Source of the DNA: an uncultured Latescibacterota bacterium
GTDB taxonomy: Bacteria > Latescibacterota > UBA2968 > UBA8231
Assembly: GCA_958295495.1 (NCBI GenBank)
Contig: OY282352.1
Span: 5,588,049-5,652,048, forward strand
DNA length: 64,000 nucleotides
Direction of reading: 5' to 3'
Numbering within the stretch: the stretch's first letter is position 1; every line of letters begins with the position of its first letter. The notes beneath the pieces were generated by a model that saw only the letters and a list, made by a program, of their open reading frames with translations, ran no database searches and was not told the DNA's origin. Positions 57,105-64,000 of the stretch are shown here, piece by piece. A program made the position numbers and the translations under genes.

Positions 57105-59087
57105 ATGGTCAGAGGCTTCTGCGCCGCGCTCTTGTTAGCCGTCAGTAGCGCCCCGGTGGCGGGATTGACCGTCTATCGGCTGGGCGGCGAGGGCTTGCCG
57201 CTGCCGCCCGAAGTGGCCAGCGGGGAAGCCAATTTCGTCCAATTTAGCTGGGCCGAACTCGATTCCGACTTGCAGGGAGTAAGCGAATCCCTCGCGATTG
57301 CGCCCGACGGCATTGCCCCCTTGTTCTTTGCCGCCGACTTCAATATCGCGCCGACGGTCACAGATCGCGGCGGCTACCTACAGACCCAAGGCTTTCAAGC
57401 TTGGATCGAAACCGATGACACTAGCTTGATAAATGACGGCGATCCCGAGACGGCCTATTACGAGGAGAAGGGCTCCAATCGGGTGAACGTGGGGGATGAC
57501 TTGCGGTTCGGCAAAACCTTGTTGTTCGACCTCGGCGGCTTGTTCGCGGTAGATCGCATCCGCTTTTCCACGCGCGCTGGCAGCGAAGACAATTACATCG
57601 AGCTGTTCCACGTCTGGACCAATACGCTGACGATTGAAGAAGCCGGAATCAGCAGCGTGGACCTCTGCACCGCCGGGAGGACGGACAACTGTTTGAACTT
57701 TATCAACCGGGCCCACCGCGACATCTACAACCGCAAAGACATGTACTTTGACGCGCTGTTGGAGGTCGAGGAAAACACCCGCTCCACCGTAGAAGTGGAA
57801 CTCACCGGCGAATACATTCGTCGCGTGGTGCTGTTCGTGCCGTCGCAACCGACCCGCGACTGGGAGATTGCCGAATTCGAGATCTTCGCGCCTGGCTATG
57901 TGCCCAACGCCTCGTATCTGTCCAACATCCTCGATCTCGGTACAGAAGTCTCGCTCGGCGAGTTGCGCTGGTCGGGGCGCAAGGACGCTGGGGCCGCGGT
58001 CAACATCCGCAGCCAGAGCGGCAGCGATACTGATCCCAACATATACTGGCGTCGTACATTCCGCGGCGACGAGCAGGTCAACTACGACCTCAAGGGCAAG
58101 CCGCTGACCCTGCGCACCTACGGACGCTTGGAAATTTCCGAGCGCGGCAAGATCACCCGCGATGCGGACAATTGGGATTTCTGGTCAACTACCTATGATT
58201 TTAGCGATAGCACCAAGACGCGCTGGTCGGCGACCAAGCCCCGGCGCTATGTGCAGGTTGAGTTGGATTTTCAATCGAATATCGCCGCGGGCAGCCGGAT
58301 GAATTACGTGGAGTTCACCGCGTCCCCGCCGGCCGTTACGGCGCTGGTCGGCGAGATTGACCCTTGGCAGGTCGAGACGGCCAGGGTGACGCAGTTTACC
58401 TACGCCATCCGGCCCACCATCGGGCTCGAGGACCGAGGGTTCGACCACGTAGAGATCTCGGCTAAGGGCGGGCGTTTAGTGAGCATCGACGATGTGCGAA
58501 TCGGAGGCCAACAGGTGGCTTTTGAGCGGGTCGCACAAGGGGCCGAGCGGCTGGTGGTGGGCGTGCCGAGGCTGGACGTGGATCGCACCGAAGAGGTGGT
58601 GGAAGTGGATTTCAGCGGCGAGATTTTTCGCTACGGAGCAACCTTTGCTGGTCGCGTGTTCGACAGCCAAACTCCGCAGGAGATTTGGCAGCCGGTACAG
58701 CCTGGCGACGCCACGGCACTCCGGGACGGCAACACCCTTTCGGTGCAGGCTCTTGCGCTAGGCCCCCGGGTCCTTGGGGCGCTAGACCTAGCCGGGGGCA
58801 TTTTTACGCCCAACGGCGACGGCGTCAACGACGGGTTGGACATAGCATACAATCTGCTCAAACTGGTAGCACCGACCCCGGTGGTGGTCCAAGTGCGGGA
58901 TGTGGCCGGCGGGTTGGTGCGCGAGGTGTACAATGGTTTGGACGCGGCCGGTCGCCACCGGCGGCAGTGGGATGGTTTGGACGGGCGCGGGCAGCGGGTG
59001 GCACCCGGTGTTTACATTTGCCGCGTCGAGGTAGCCACCGAGGAAGGGCGTCGGCAGCGCGCCGGGGTGGTAGCGGTCGCCTATTGA
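57105..59087 (+). CDS. secreted protein with discoidin-like and FlgD-Ig-like C-terminal domain (paralogue 1)
   Basis: A 660-residue protein. The signal peptide is ALLLAVSSAPVAGL. The middle region has beta-sandwich segments of discoidin type (FDLGGLFAVDRIRFSTR). A module TYGRLEISERGKI then WDFWSTTY near residue 340-365 recurs in the two paralogues. The C-terminus, from FTPNGDGVNDGL, is a FlgD-like Ig fold ending GVYICRVEV. The ATG at 57105 is chosen because the signal peptide begins there. It is 27 bases upstream of paralogue 2. Probably a cell-surface or secreted structural protein; no enzyme motif is visible. Confidence 0.75.
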   Translation: MVRGFCAALLLAVSSAPVAGLTVYRLGGEGLPLPPEVASGEANFVQFSWAELDSDLQGVSESLAIAPDGIAPLFFAADFNIAPTVTDRGGYLQTQGFQAWIETDDTSLINDGDPETAYYEEKGSNRVNVGDDLRFGKTLLFDLGGLFAVDRIRFSTRAGSEDNYIELFHVWTNTLTIEEAGISSVDLCTAGRTDNCLNFINRAHRDIYNRKDMYFDALLEVEENTRSTVEVELTGEYIRRVVLFVPSQPTRDWEIAEFEIFAPGYVPNASYLSNILDLGTEVSLGELRWSGRKDAGAAVNIRSQSGSDTDPNIYWRRTFRGDEQVNYDLKGKPLTLRTYGRLEISERGKITRDADNWDFWSTTYDFSDSTKTRWSATKPRRYVQVELDFQSNIAAGSRMNYVEFTASPPAVTALVGEIDPWQVETARVTQFTYAIRPTIGLEDRGFDHVEISAKGGRLVSIDDVRIGGQQVAFERVAQGAERLVVGVPRLDVDRTEEVVEVDFSGEIFRYGATFAGRVFDSQTPQEIWQPVQPGDATALRDGNTLSVQALALGPRVLGALDLAGGIFTPNGDGVNDGLDIAYNLLKLVAPTPVVVQVRDVAGGLVREVYNGLDAAGRHRRQWDGLDGRGQRVAPGVYICRVEVATEEGRRQRAGVVAVAY

Positions 59088-59113
59088 AACCGGCTAGTTC
59101 AGGAGATTGGGCT

Positions 59114-61687
59114 ATGGTCAGGGAAAAATGCACACTGGCGCTGGGTTTGGGTCTCGGGTTGTGGGGGTTGGTGGAGGCGCAGAATCACGCCCTGCGCTCC
59201 GACTACGTGGTCGTAAATACCCAACGCCACTGGAGTAATTGGGCCTTCGTCGAGGGGACGCTGGACATCTCTGCTAGCGGGGAGATCGCTCCAGCCTTCG
59301 TGCCCAAAGACCACGACGCCGTAACGGACATTGTCCAACATCTGCGGCGCATCGCTGCTGACCCCGATAACACGACCATCCTCGACGCGATTGAAGCCGG
59401 TTCCAACAAGGCGGCTGTCGCCAACCTCTTCGACGGCGACGAAACGACCTATTGGGAGCCAGACCCCGACAGCCCGCTGCGGGACTGGTGGTTCCAAGTC
59501 GATATGGGCCGGTTGATCAATGCCACGCGGATCGGGTTGCAATTCGCGCCCGCGGGGCAAGGCGATCCCTTTTTGCAGTTCGCAGTGTTGACGGCCGACA
59601 ACGCCGATCAGGGCAACAAGGTGGCCGGCAAGGTGCCCATGCACTTGGTGTACCGCACCCCAAGCGACAACAAGAACCAGCGCGAATACGAGTTCGACCT
59701 GAACCGCGGGGAGCTAATCAACCCGGTTCCCGGGGTGGATTTTGCGGGCGATATGGTGCGCTTGGTGCAAGTCGTGGTCACCGAAAGCGATGGCCGGCGC
59801 GCCCTCGAAGTGTCGGCTGAAGAATACGAGGCCTTGGCAAGCCGCGACCGGGGGGACGTGGTCTTCTACAAGCAGGTGGGGGAAGGGGAAGTAGAGGTCG
59901 CAGCGGCGATCTACGAGGCGATTGACCCGCAGTTGCGCGGCGCGGTGCGCTATTATCGGCGGGAGCGGCCGCGCTTGGCCGAATTGGCCGTCTATGAGTT
60001 GGGCAAGAATATTTCGCAGGGCATGATCCTAGACCGCAATGGCAGTGCCGAAAGCTCCCACGAAGGGTCGGTGGGCAACCTCGTAGATGGGGAAGGCACC
60101 TATCTGACCTTTAATCTCAAAGCCTTTCAGACGGGAAACGTGGCATTCGGCGAGCGCTTTCTGGAGTTCGACCTAGGCGCTTCCTATTGGCTCGACACTG
60201 TGCAGCTATGGTACAACCTCAGCGTTGCTGGCGGCCGGCTGGCCGGAGCCAGTTTTCACCGCTACGAAATCCAAACTTCAGACGGCACCCCCGCCCCGGG
60301 CGGCGGGCGGGGGTGGACGGTGCCCGCACAGGTCCGCGGCCTAGGCACGGCATTTGAAGTCAACACCTTCCAGCCGACGCCGGCCCGCTTCGTGCGCGTG
60401 GCCTATCCCTTTGCCAGCAGCGAGTCGGGTCGGGAGGGGAATAAAGCGCGCCTCCGAGAAGTACAGCTCTACGGCGAAGGGCACCATCCCGAGGTGGAGC
60501 TGGAGTCGGGGTTGATCCCGCTGCAGGGGGCCAAGAGCTTGGTGTCAATCGCATGGGAGGCGGACGCGCGCCCGGGCACGTCCGTGCAAATCCAGACCCG
60601 CACCGGCAATGAGGTCGCCGAGGCGTACCGCTACTACGACAGCGGCGGCGTGGAAGTCGCGGCCGGCAAATACGAGAAGTTGGGCTTTTTCAAAAAGGGC
60701 CGGATCGACACCCTACAGGTGGCCGGCTCCGACTGGAGCAACTGGAGCGCACCCTATGCGCGTTCCGGCGACCCAATTGCTTCGCCCAGCCCGCGCCAGT
60801 ACCTGACCTTGCGCGCCCGGTTGACGACCACCGACCCAAGGCAGGCCGCCAGACTGCGCTCCATTCGCTTGAACTTCAATCCGCCGGTAGCCAAACAACT
60901 GCAAGGCGAACTGGACCTAGGCGTCTTTGAGCACTTGGGCGCGCCGCAGGAGGTTGCGCTGTTTGTCAAGCCGATCTTCGCGCCGCAGGATATGGGCTTC
61001 GACGAAATTTTGCTGCGCACCCCGCCAGACATGTCGCTTGAATTCGGCGCGCTGCGCTTGGGCAGCTTGTCGCAGTGGGAAAGCGGCCAAGCCGAAGAGC
61101 TGGGTGTGCAGGTGGTGGAGACGCGCTCTGACTCGCTCTGGTTGCGCCTCGACCGGCTGGTGCGGCAGGGCGAGCAGGTCGAGTTGATTGAGGTGCGGTT
61201 TACGACGGCCCTGTTTTCCCCCGGGGTAGTGCTCCAAGCGGCGCTGGGCAATTCGTCGTTGGCAAACTCGTGGCAACAGGTTGACCCCGCAGACGTGACC
61301 GAACTGGCCCAGAGCCAAGGGCTGCAGATTCTAGCTTCGGTGCAGGACAACAAAGTTCTCGGCGACCTCGAGATCCAGCCAGCGGTAGTGACGCCCAACA
61401 ACGACGGGGTCAACGACGCGCTAACCATTGATTTTACCGTGCGGCGGTTGAGCGGCGTGCGCCCCGTCAAAGTGCGGCTCTACGACCTAGGCGGTCGGCT
61501 GGTGCGCCGACTCGATACCCAGAAGCCCCTAGTGGCCGGGAAATACGCGCTCGCTTGGGCAGCCGAGGATCAGCAGGGACGGGTGGTGCCGCCTGGGATT
61601 TATATCTTACGCATCGACATTGACGCGGATTCGGACCGCTCAGTGCGGCAAACCGGGGCCCAGCGCTTGCTGCACGTGGCGTATTGA
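59114..61687 (+). CDS. secreted protein with discoidin-like and FlgD-Ig-like C-terminal domain (paralogue 2)
   Basis: An 857-residue protein, longest of the three. Signal peptide LALGLGLGLWGLVEA. Two discoidin-like regions occur (NLFDGDETTYWEPDP near residue 100; NLVDGEGTYLTFNL near 320). The Y-x2-L ... KG ... WxxWS module appears as GKYEKLGFFKKGRI with WSNWSAPY, and shorter echoes are EEYEALASRDRGDV and AIYEAIDPQLRGAV. The end, from VTPNNDGVNDAL, is the FlgD-Ig fold closing with GIYILRIDI. AGGAGAT precedes the ATG. Confidence 0.75.
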   Translation: MVREKCTLALGLGLGLWGLVEAQNHALRSDYVVVNTQRHWSNWAFVEGTLDISASGEIAPAFVPKDHDAVTDIVQHLRRIAADPDNTTILDAIEAGSNKAAVANLFDGDETTYWEPDPDSPLRDWWFQVDMGRLINATRIGLQFAPAGQGDPFLQFAVLTADNADQGNKVAGKVPMHLVYRTPSDNKNQREYEFDLNRGELINPVPGVDFAGDMVRLVQVVVTESDGRRALEVSAEEYEALASRDRGDVVFYKQVGEGEVEVAAAIYEAIDPQLRGAVRYYRRERPRLAELAVYELGKNISQGMILDRNGSAESSHEGSVGNLVDGEGTYLTFNLKAFQTGNVAFGERFLEFDLGASYWLDTVQLWYNLSVAGGRLAGASFHRYEIQTSDGTPAPGGGRGWTVPAQVRGLGTAFEVNTFQPTPARFVRVAYPFASSESGREGNKARLREVQLYGEGHHPEVELESGLIPLQGAKSLVSIAWEADARPGTSVQIQTRTGNEVAEAYRYYDSGGVEVAAGKYEKLGFFKKGRIDTLQVAGSDWSNWSAPYARSGDPIASPSPRQYLTLRARLTTTDPRQAARLRSIRLNFNPPVAKQLQGELDLGVFEHLGAPQEVALFVKPIFAPQDMGFDEILLRTPPDMSLEFGALRLGSLSQWESGQAEELGVQVVETRSDSLWLRLDRLVRQGEQVELIEVRFTTALFSPGVVLQAALGNSSLANSWQQVDPADVTELAQSQGLQILASVQDNKVLGDLEIQPAVVTPNNDGVNDALTIDFTVRRLSGVRPVKVRLYDLGGRLVRRLDTQKPLVAGKYALAWAAEDQQGRVVPPGIYILRIDIDADSDRSVRQTGAQRLLHVAY

Positions 61688-61695
61688 CCAGGCGA

Positions 61696-61741
61696 CCCAC
61701 TACGGGGGCAAAGCGCGTCATCTGTACCTTCCCGTAGGGGG
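61696..61741 (+). other. hairpin between paralogues 2 and 3
   Basis: CCCACTACGGG (61696-61706) can pair with CCCGTAGGGGG (61731-61741) around a 24-base loop, with one mismatch. No T-run follows, so termination is doubtful. AGGAGGT at 61781 is the ribosome-binding site of the next gene. Confidence 0.35.
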
Positions 61742-61795
61742 AGCACCCAAGCGTCGAGGCCAAGACAACATACAAACACGAGGAGGTAGTCGGCT

Positions 61796-63982
61796 GTGTT
61801 GTATCCGCGCGTGAAGGCACTGGTGCTGATAGTGTTAGCGGTCCAGGATCTAGGGGCGGAACGCCGCACCATTGTCATCGGCGGTGAGGACGGGTTGGCG
61901 TGGGCCAGCGGCGGCGGCACCATCGCGGCCTTGCTACAAACCGCTCCGACCAAGGTCGAGGCCAGCAATACTCCGGGCAATGTGCTCGAGTTTGACGCCG
62001 ACGGCCGGGTGGGTTGGCTGTCGCCGCAACGGGCGGATGAGACCGCGAATATCGCCTTGGGCCTCCTCGACCGCGGCGGTCGCCTCGGCGCGCCGACCAT
62101 ATTGTCGCAGGTCATAAAAGACCAGCTAATTTTTATGATCGACGACGACCCCACGACCGCGTTTGAGCGCAAGACAGCCCGCGGGGCGAGCCAAGTCAAC
62201 TCGCTTGGGGTCATCATGGATTTTGATCTCGGGGCGCGGTTCGGGGTCGAGCGCATCCAGTTTTTTCCCCGCAACGCGCATCCCAATTTTCTCGCCCCGG
62301 ATTTTCCGTTCCAAAACGATTTTCTGCGGGGCTTTGAACTGCTGCTCAACGACGGCAGCGAGGAAACGCAGGTGGCCAACCAGCCGGTGCTGACCACGGT
62401 CGAGCTGGAGCCGGAAAACGAAGAGCCGGTCGTCGAACTGACCATCCCGCCGCAATACGTCCGCTATATCCGCCTGAAATCGCAGACCACCGTGGGGTTT
62501 GAGATTGCCGAATTCCGCGTCTTTGGGTCCGGTTTTGTGCCCCGCGCCGACTACCTTTCCAACATTTTCGACTTTGGCGAGGAATTGGCGCTGTGGGGGC
62601 GCATCCGCTGGGAGGAAAAGTTCTTAGGCGTCGAACGCCTGTCGCGCTTGCTGATCAGTTCCCGCAGCGGCTGGGACGACACGCCTTTGGAATTCACCCG
62701 CCAGCATCCAAACAGCGGGGAGGACGTGCCGTGGCAGGAGGGAGCAATCGCCACCACGGCGACCGGCGCTGCGGTTGATTTAGATGCCATTGACGATGCC
62801 CAAGAGGCCCTCGACCTCTTCAACGCCCTGCCCATTGACGAGCGCACTCGGGTGGCGTTGACGCAAGACGAGTACAACGACTTGAAGAGTTCGGATAAGG
62901 GCGATGTGCGCGCCGACTTAGTTGCTTGGAGCCGCTGGTCGCCGCCGTATAAACTGGGTGCGGGTGCTAACGTCGGCGACGATCCCTTGGGCGTGCCCAT
63001 CCTCTCGCCCGGCCCTCGTCGCTACTTCCAATTGAAGGCCGAATTCAACAGCGAGGACCTACAATCCGCCCGCGCGTTGGGTGCTCTCGCCTTTACAGTG
63101 TCCAACCCGCCGCTGACGGAACGGATCATCAGCGAGGTCGTCCCGCGCCAAGTCGAACTGGGCGTTCCGGTGTCGTTCACCTATGCCGTCCTGCCGACCA
63201 AGACGCGCCGGGGCGTAGATCTGGGTTTCGATGTGTTCGAGATCGCCACGCCCGTGCGGGCCGAAGCGGTCGAAACCATCGAAGTGGTCCACGCCGACGG
63301 CCGGGTGCAAACGGCGGATTTTACTGGCGTGAACTTGACCAATTTGCCCGTCCAAGACGCCAGCGGCCTCTTTGCTGTAGAATCGGTGGCCGAGCGGTAC
63401 CTGCGGGTGCGCTTTCCCGCAATCAGGGAAAGCGATTTGGCTGCGGGCCGGGCCGCGGTGGTCAAAATCCGCTTCAAGTGCCGAGTGCTGAGGTTTGGCA
63501 CGACCTTTACCGGCACCGCTTGGAACAGCACGACCGACGACCTCGGCCAGCGGGTCATCGGCGGCAATGCGGCCGATTTGGGGGCCGCGGACGACGATTT
63601 AATACCCATCGGGGCGGCCGACCCCAACGACCTGGCGGTAAAAGTGCCGCTGGCGGGTGGCCGCCTCATGATCAACGTCGCAGCCCAACCGCGTCTATTC
63701 AGTCCCAACGGAGATGGGGTCAACGACGAGACGCGGATACACTGCGATCTGGTGCGGTTGGTCGATGCCGCGCCGCTTACCGTGCGCGTGTTCGATCTAG
63801 CTGGGCACCGCGTCCGCACGCTGTTTGCGGGTGAGCGAGGAGGCGGGAGTTTTTCCGTGCAGTGGGACGGCACAAATGCTGCGGGACAACAGGGGCCCCC
63901 GGGCATTTACCTCTTCCGCGTCGATTTAGCCACCGATGCCAAAAGGGAAGCGGTCGTGGGCATCGTCGAGCTGGTTTATTAG
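61796..63982 (+). CDS. secreted protein with discoidin-like and FlgD-Ig-like C-terminal domain (paralogue 3)
   Basis: A 728-residue protein. The start is a GTG eight bases after AGGAGGT, opening a short signal-peptide-like stretch (ALVLIVLAVQDLGA). A discoidin-like region (DFDLGARFGVERIQFFPR), the shared module DEYNDLKSSDKGDV with WSRWSPPY near residue 360, and a C-terminal FlgD-Ig fold from FSPNGDGVNDET to GIYLFRVDL are visible. It is the third tandem member and ends 18 bases before the window edge. Confidence 0.75.
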   Translation: MLYPRVKALVLIVLAVQDLGAERRTIVIGGEDGLAWASGGGTIAALLQTAPTKVEASNTPGNVLEFDADGRVGWLSPQRADETANIALGLLDRGGRLGAPTILSQVIKDQLIFMIDDDPTTAFERKTARGASQVNSLGVIMDFDLGARFGVERIQFFPRNAHPNFLAPDFPFQNDFLRGFELLLNDGSEETQVANQPVLTTVELEPENEEPVVELTIPPQYVRYIRLKSQTTVGFEIAEFRVFGSGFVPRADYLSNIFDFGEELALWGRIRWEEKFLGVERLSRLLISSRSGWDDTPLEFTRQHPNSGEDVPWQEGAIATTATGAAVDLDAIDDAQEALDLFNALPIDERTRVALTQDEYNDLKSSDKGDVRADLVAWSRWSPPYKLGAGANVGDDPLGVPILSPGPRRYFQLKAEFNSEDLQSARALGALAFTVSNPPLTERIISEVVPRQVELGVPVSFTYAVLPTKTRRGVDLGFDVFEIATPVRAEAVETIEVVHADGRVQTADFTGVNLTNLPVQDASGLFAVESVAERYLRVRFPAIRESDLAAGRAAVVKIRFKCRVLRFGTTFTGTAWNSTTDDLGQRVIGGNAADLGAADDDLIPIGAADPNDLAVKVPLAGGRLMINVAAQPRLFSPNGDGVNDETRIHCDLVRLVDAAPLTVRVFDLAGHRVRTLFAGERGGGSFSVQWDGTNAAGQQGPPGIYLFRVDLATDAKREAVVGIVELVY

Positions 63983-64000
63983 GCTAGAGACCCACCTGCC

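Noticed and set aside
57105..63982. Calling the FlgD-Ig ends true type IX secretion sorting domains
   Set aside because: The fold is similar but the window has no type IX genes and the ends lack a diagnostic sorting motif.
1..64000. tRNA, rRNA genes and CRISPR arrays
   Set aside because: No T-loop-like tRNA pattern, no rRNA segments and no regularly spaced repeats were seen in any gap.

Overview
The window reads as a GC-rich chromosome of a Gram-negative, didermic bacterium. A TonB-dependent receptor, envelope-secreted proteins with FlgD-like Ig C-termini, two copies of a large polytopic DUF6785-type membrane protein and a peptide-type solute-binding lipoprotein together resemble Latescibacterota/Poribacteria-like members of the FCB group. 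This taxonomic placement is inference from gene content only; no rRNA or tRNA gene is visible.

Layout. (1) 1-10.6 kb: a plus-strand housekeeping block with the fatty-acid synthesis operon (fabH end, fabD, fabG, acpP, fabF), rnc, a lipoate/octanoate ligase, two oligopeptide ABC ATPases, a PpiD-type chaperone, a beta-hydroxyacid dehydrogenase and NAD kinase, mostly with ATGA overlaps. (2) 10.6-13.2 kb: an accessory insert with a dispersed palindromic repeat, an unfamiliar two-gene module (PIN-like protein plus a PD-(D/E)XK-like protein) and hicAB, flanked by a diverged direct repeat that includes a hicB relic. (3) 13.2-26.7 kb: two NAD-dependent epimerase-like genes, a TonB-dependent receptor and the N-methylglutamate pathway of methylamine oxidation (mgsABC, gmaS, mgdABC). 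(4) 26.7-44.1 kb: a block rich in restriction-modification genes that splits the mgd operon; mgdD (sarcosine-oxidase-gamma-like) appears alone at 44.1 kb. (5) 44.1-53.6 kb: mgdD, trkH/trkA, a rhamnose mutarotase, a methyltransferase-HNH fusion with a small membrane zinc-ribbon protein, a second DUF6785 gene and a cyclopropane-synthase-like methyltransferase, all minus strand after mgdD. (6) 53.8-64 kb: a peptide-type solute-binding protein, a secreted CBM9/DOMON-like protein and three tandem secreted FlgD-Ig paralogues.

The most unusual part is the type I R-M operon at 31.6-44.1 kb. Between hsdM and hsdR, and translationally linked to them, lie an AlbA_2/Schlafen-type ATPase-like gene, a HEPN/MNT pair of the HepT/MntA kind, a DUF2442 gene, a second HEPN gene, a single gene in which an MNT nucleotidyltransferase is fused to the specificity subunit HsdS, and an Abi/UG-like reverse transcriptase. 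The HsdS part itself carries an in-frame DUF559 endonuclease domain bounded by about 30-bp inverted repeats. Just before hsdR is a short stretch holding what look like the beginnings of three lost genes. A plausible but untested reading is that restriction, toxin-antitoxin and RT-based defence are joined in one operon, with the antitoxin enzyme physically part of the DNA-specificity subunit. The whole is closed by an AbrB/PIN toxin-antitoxin pair.
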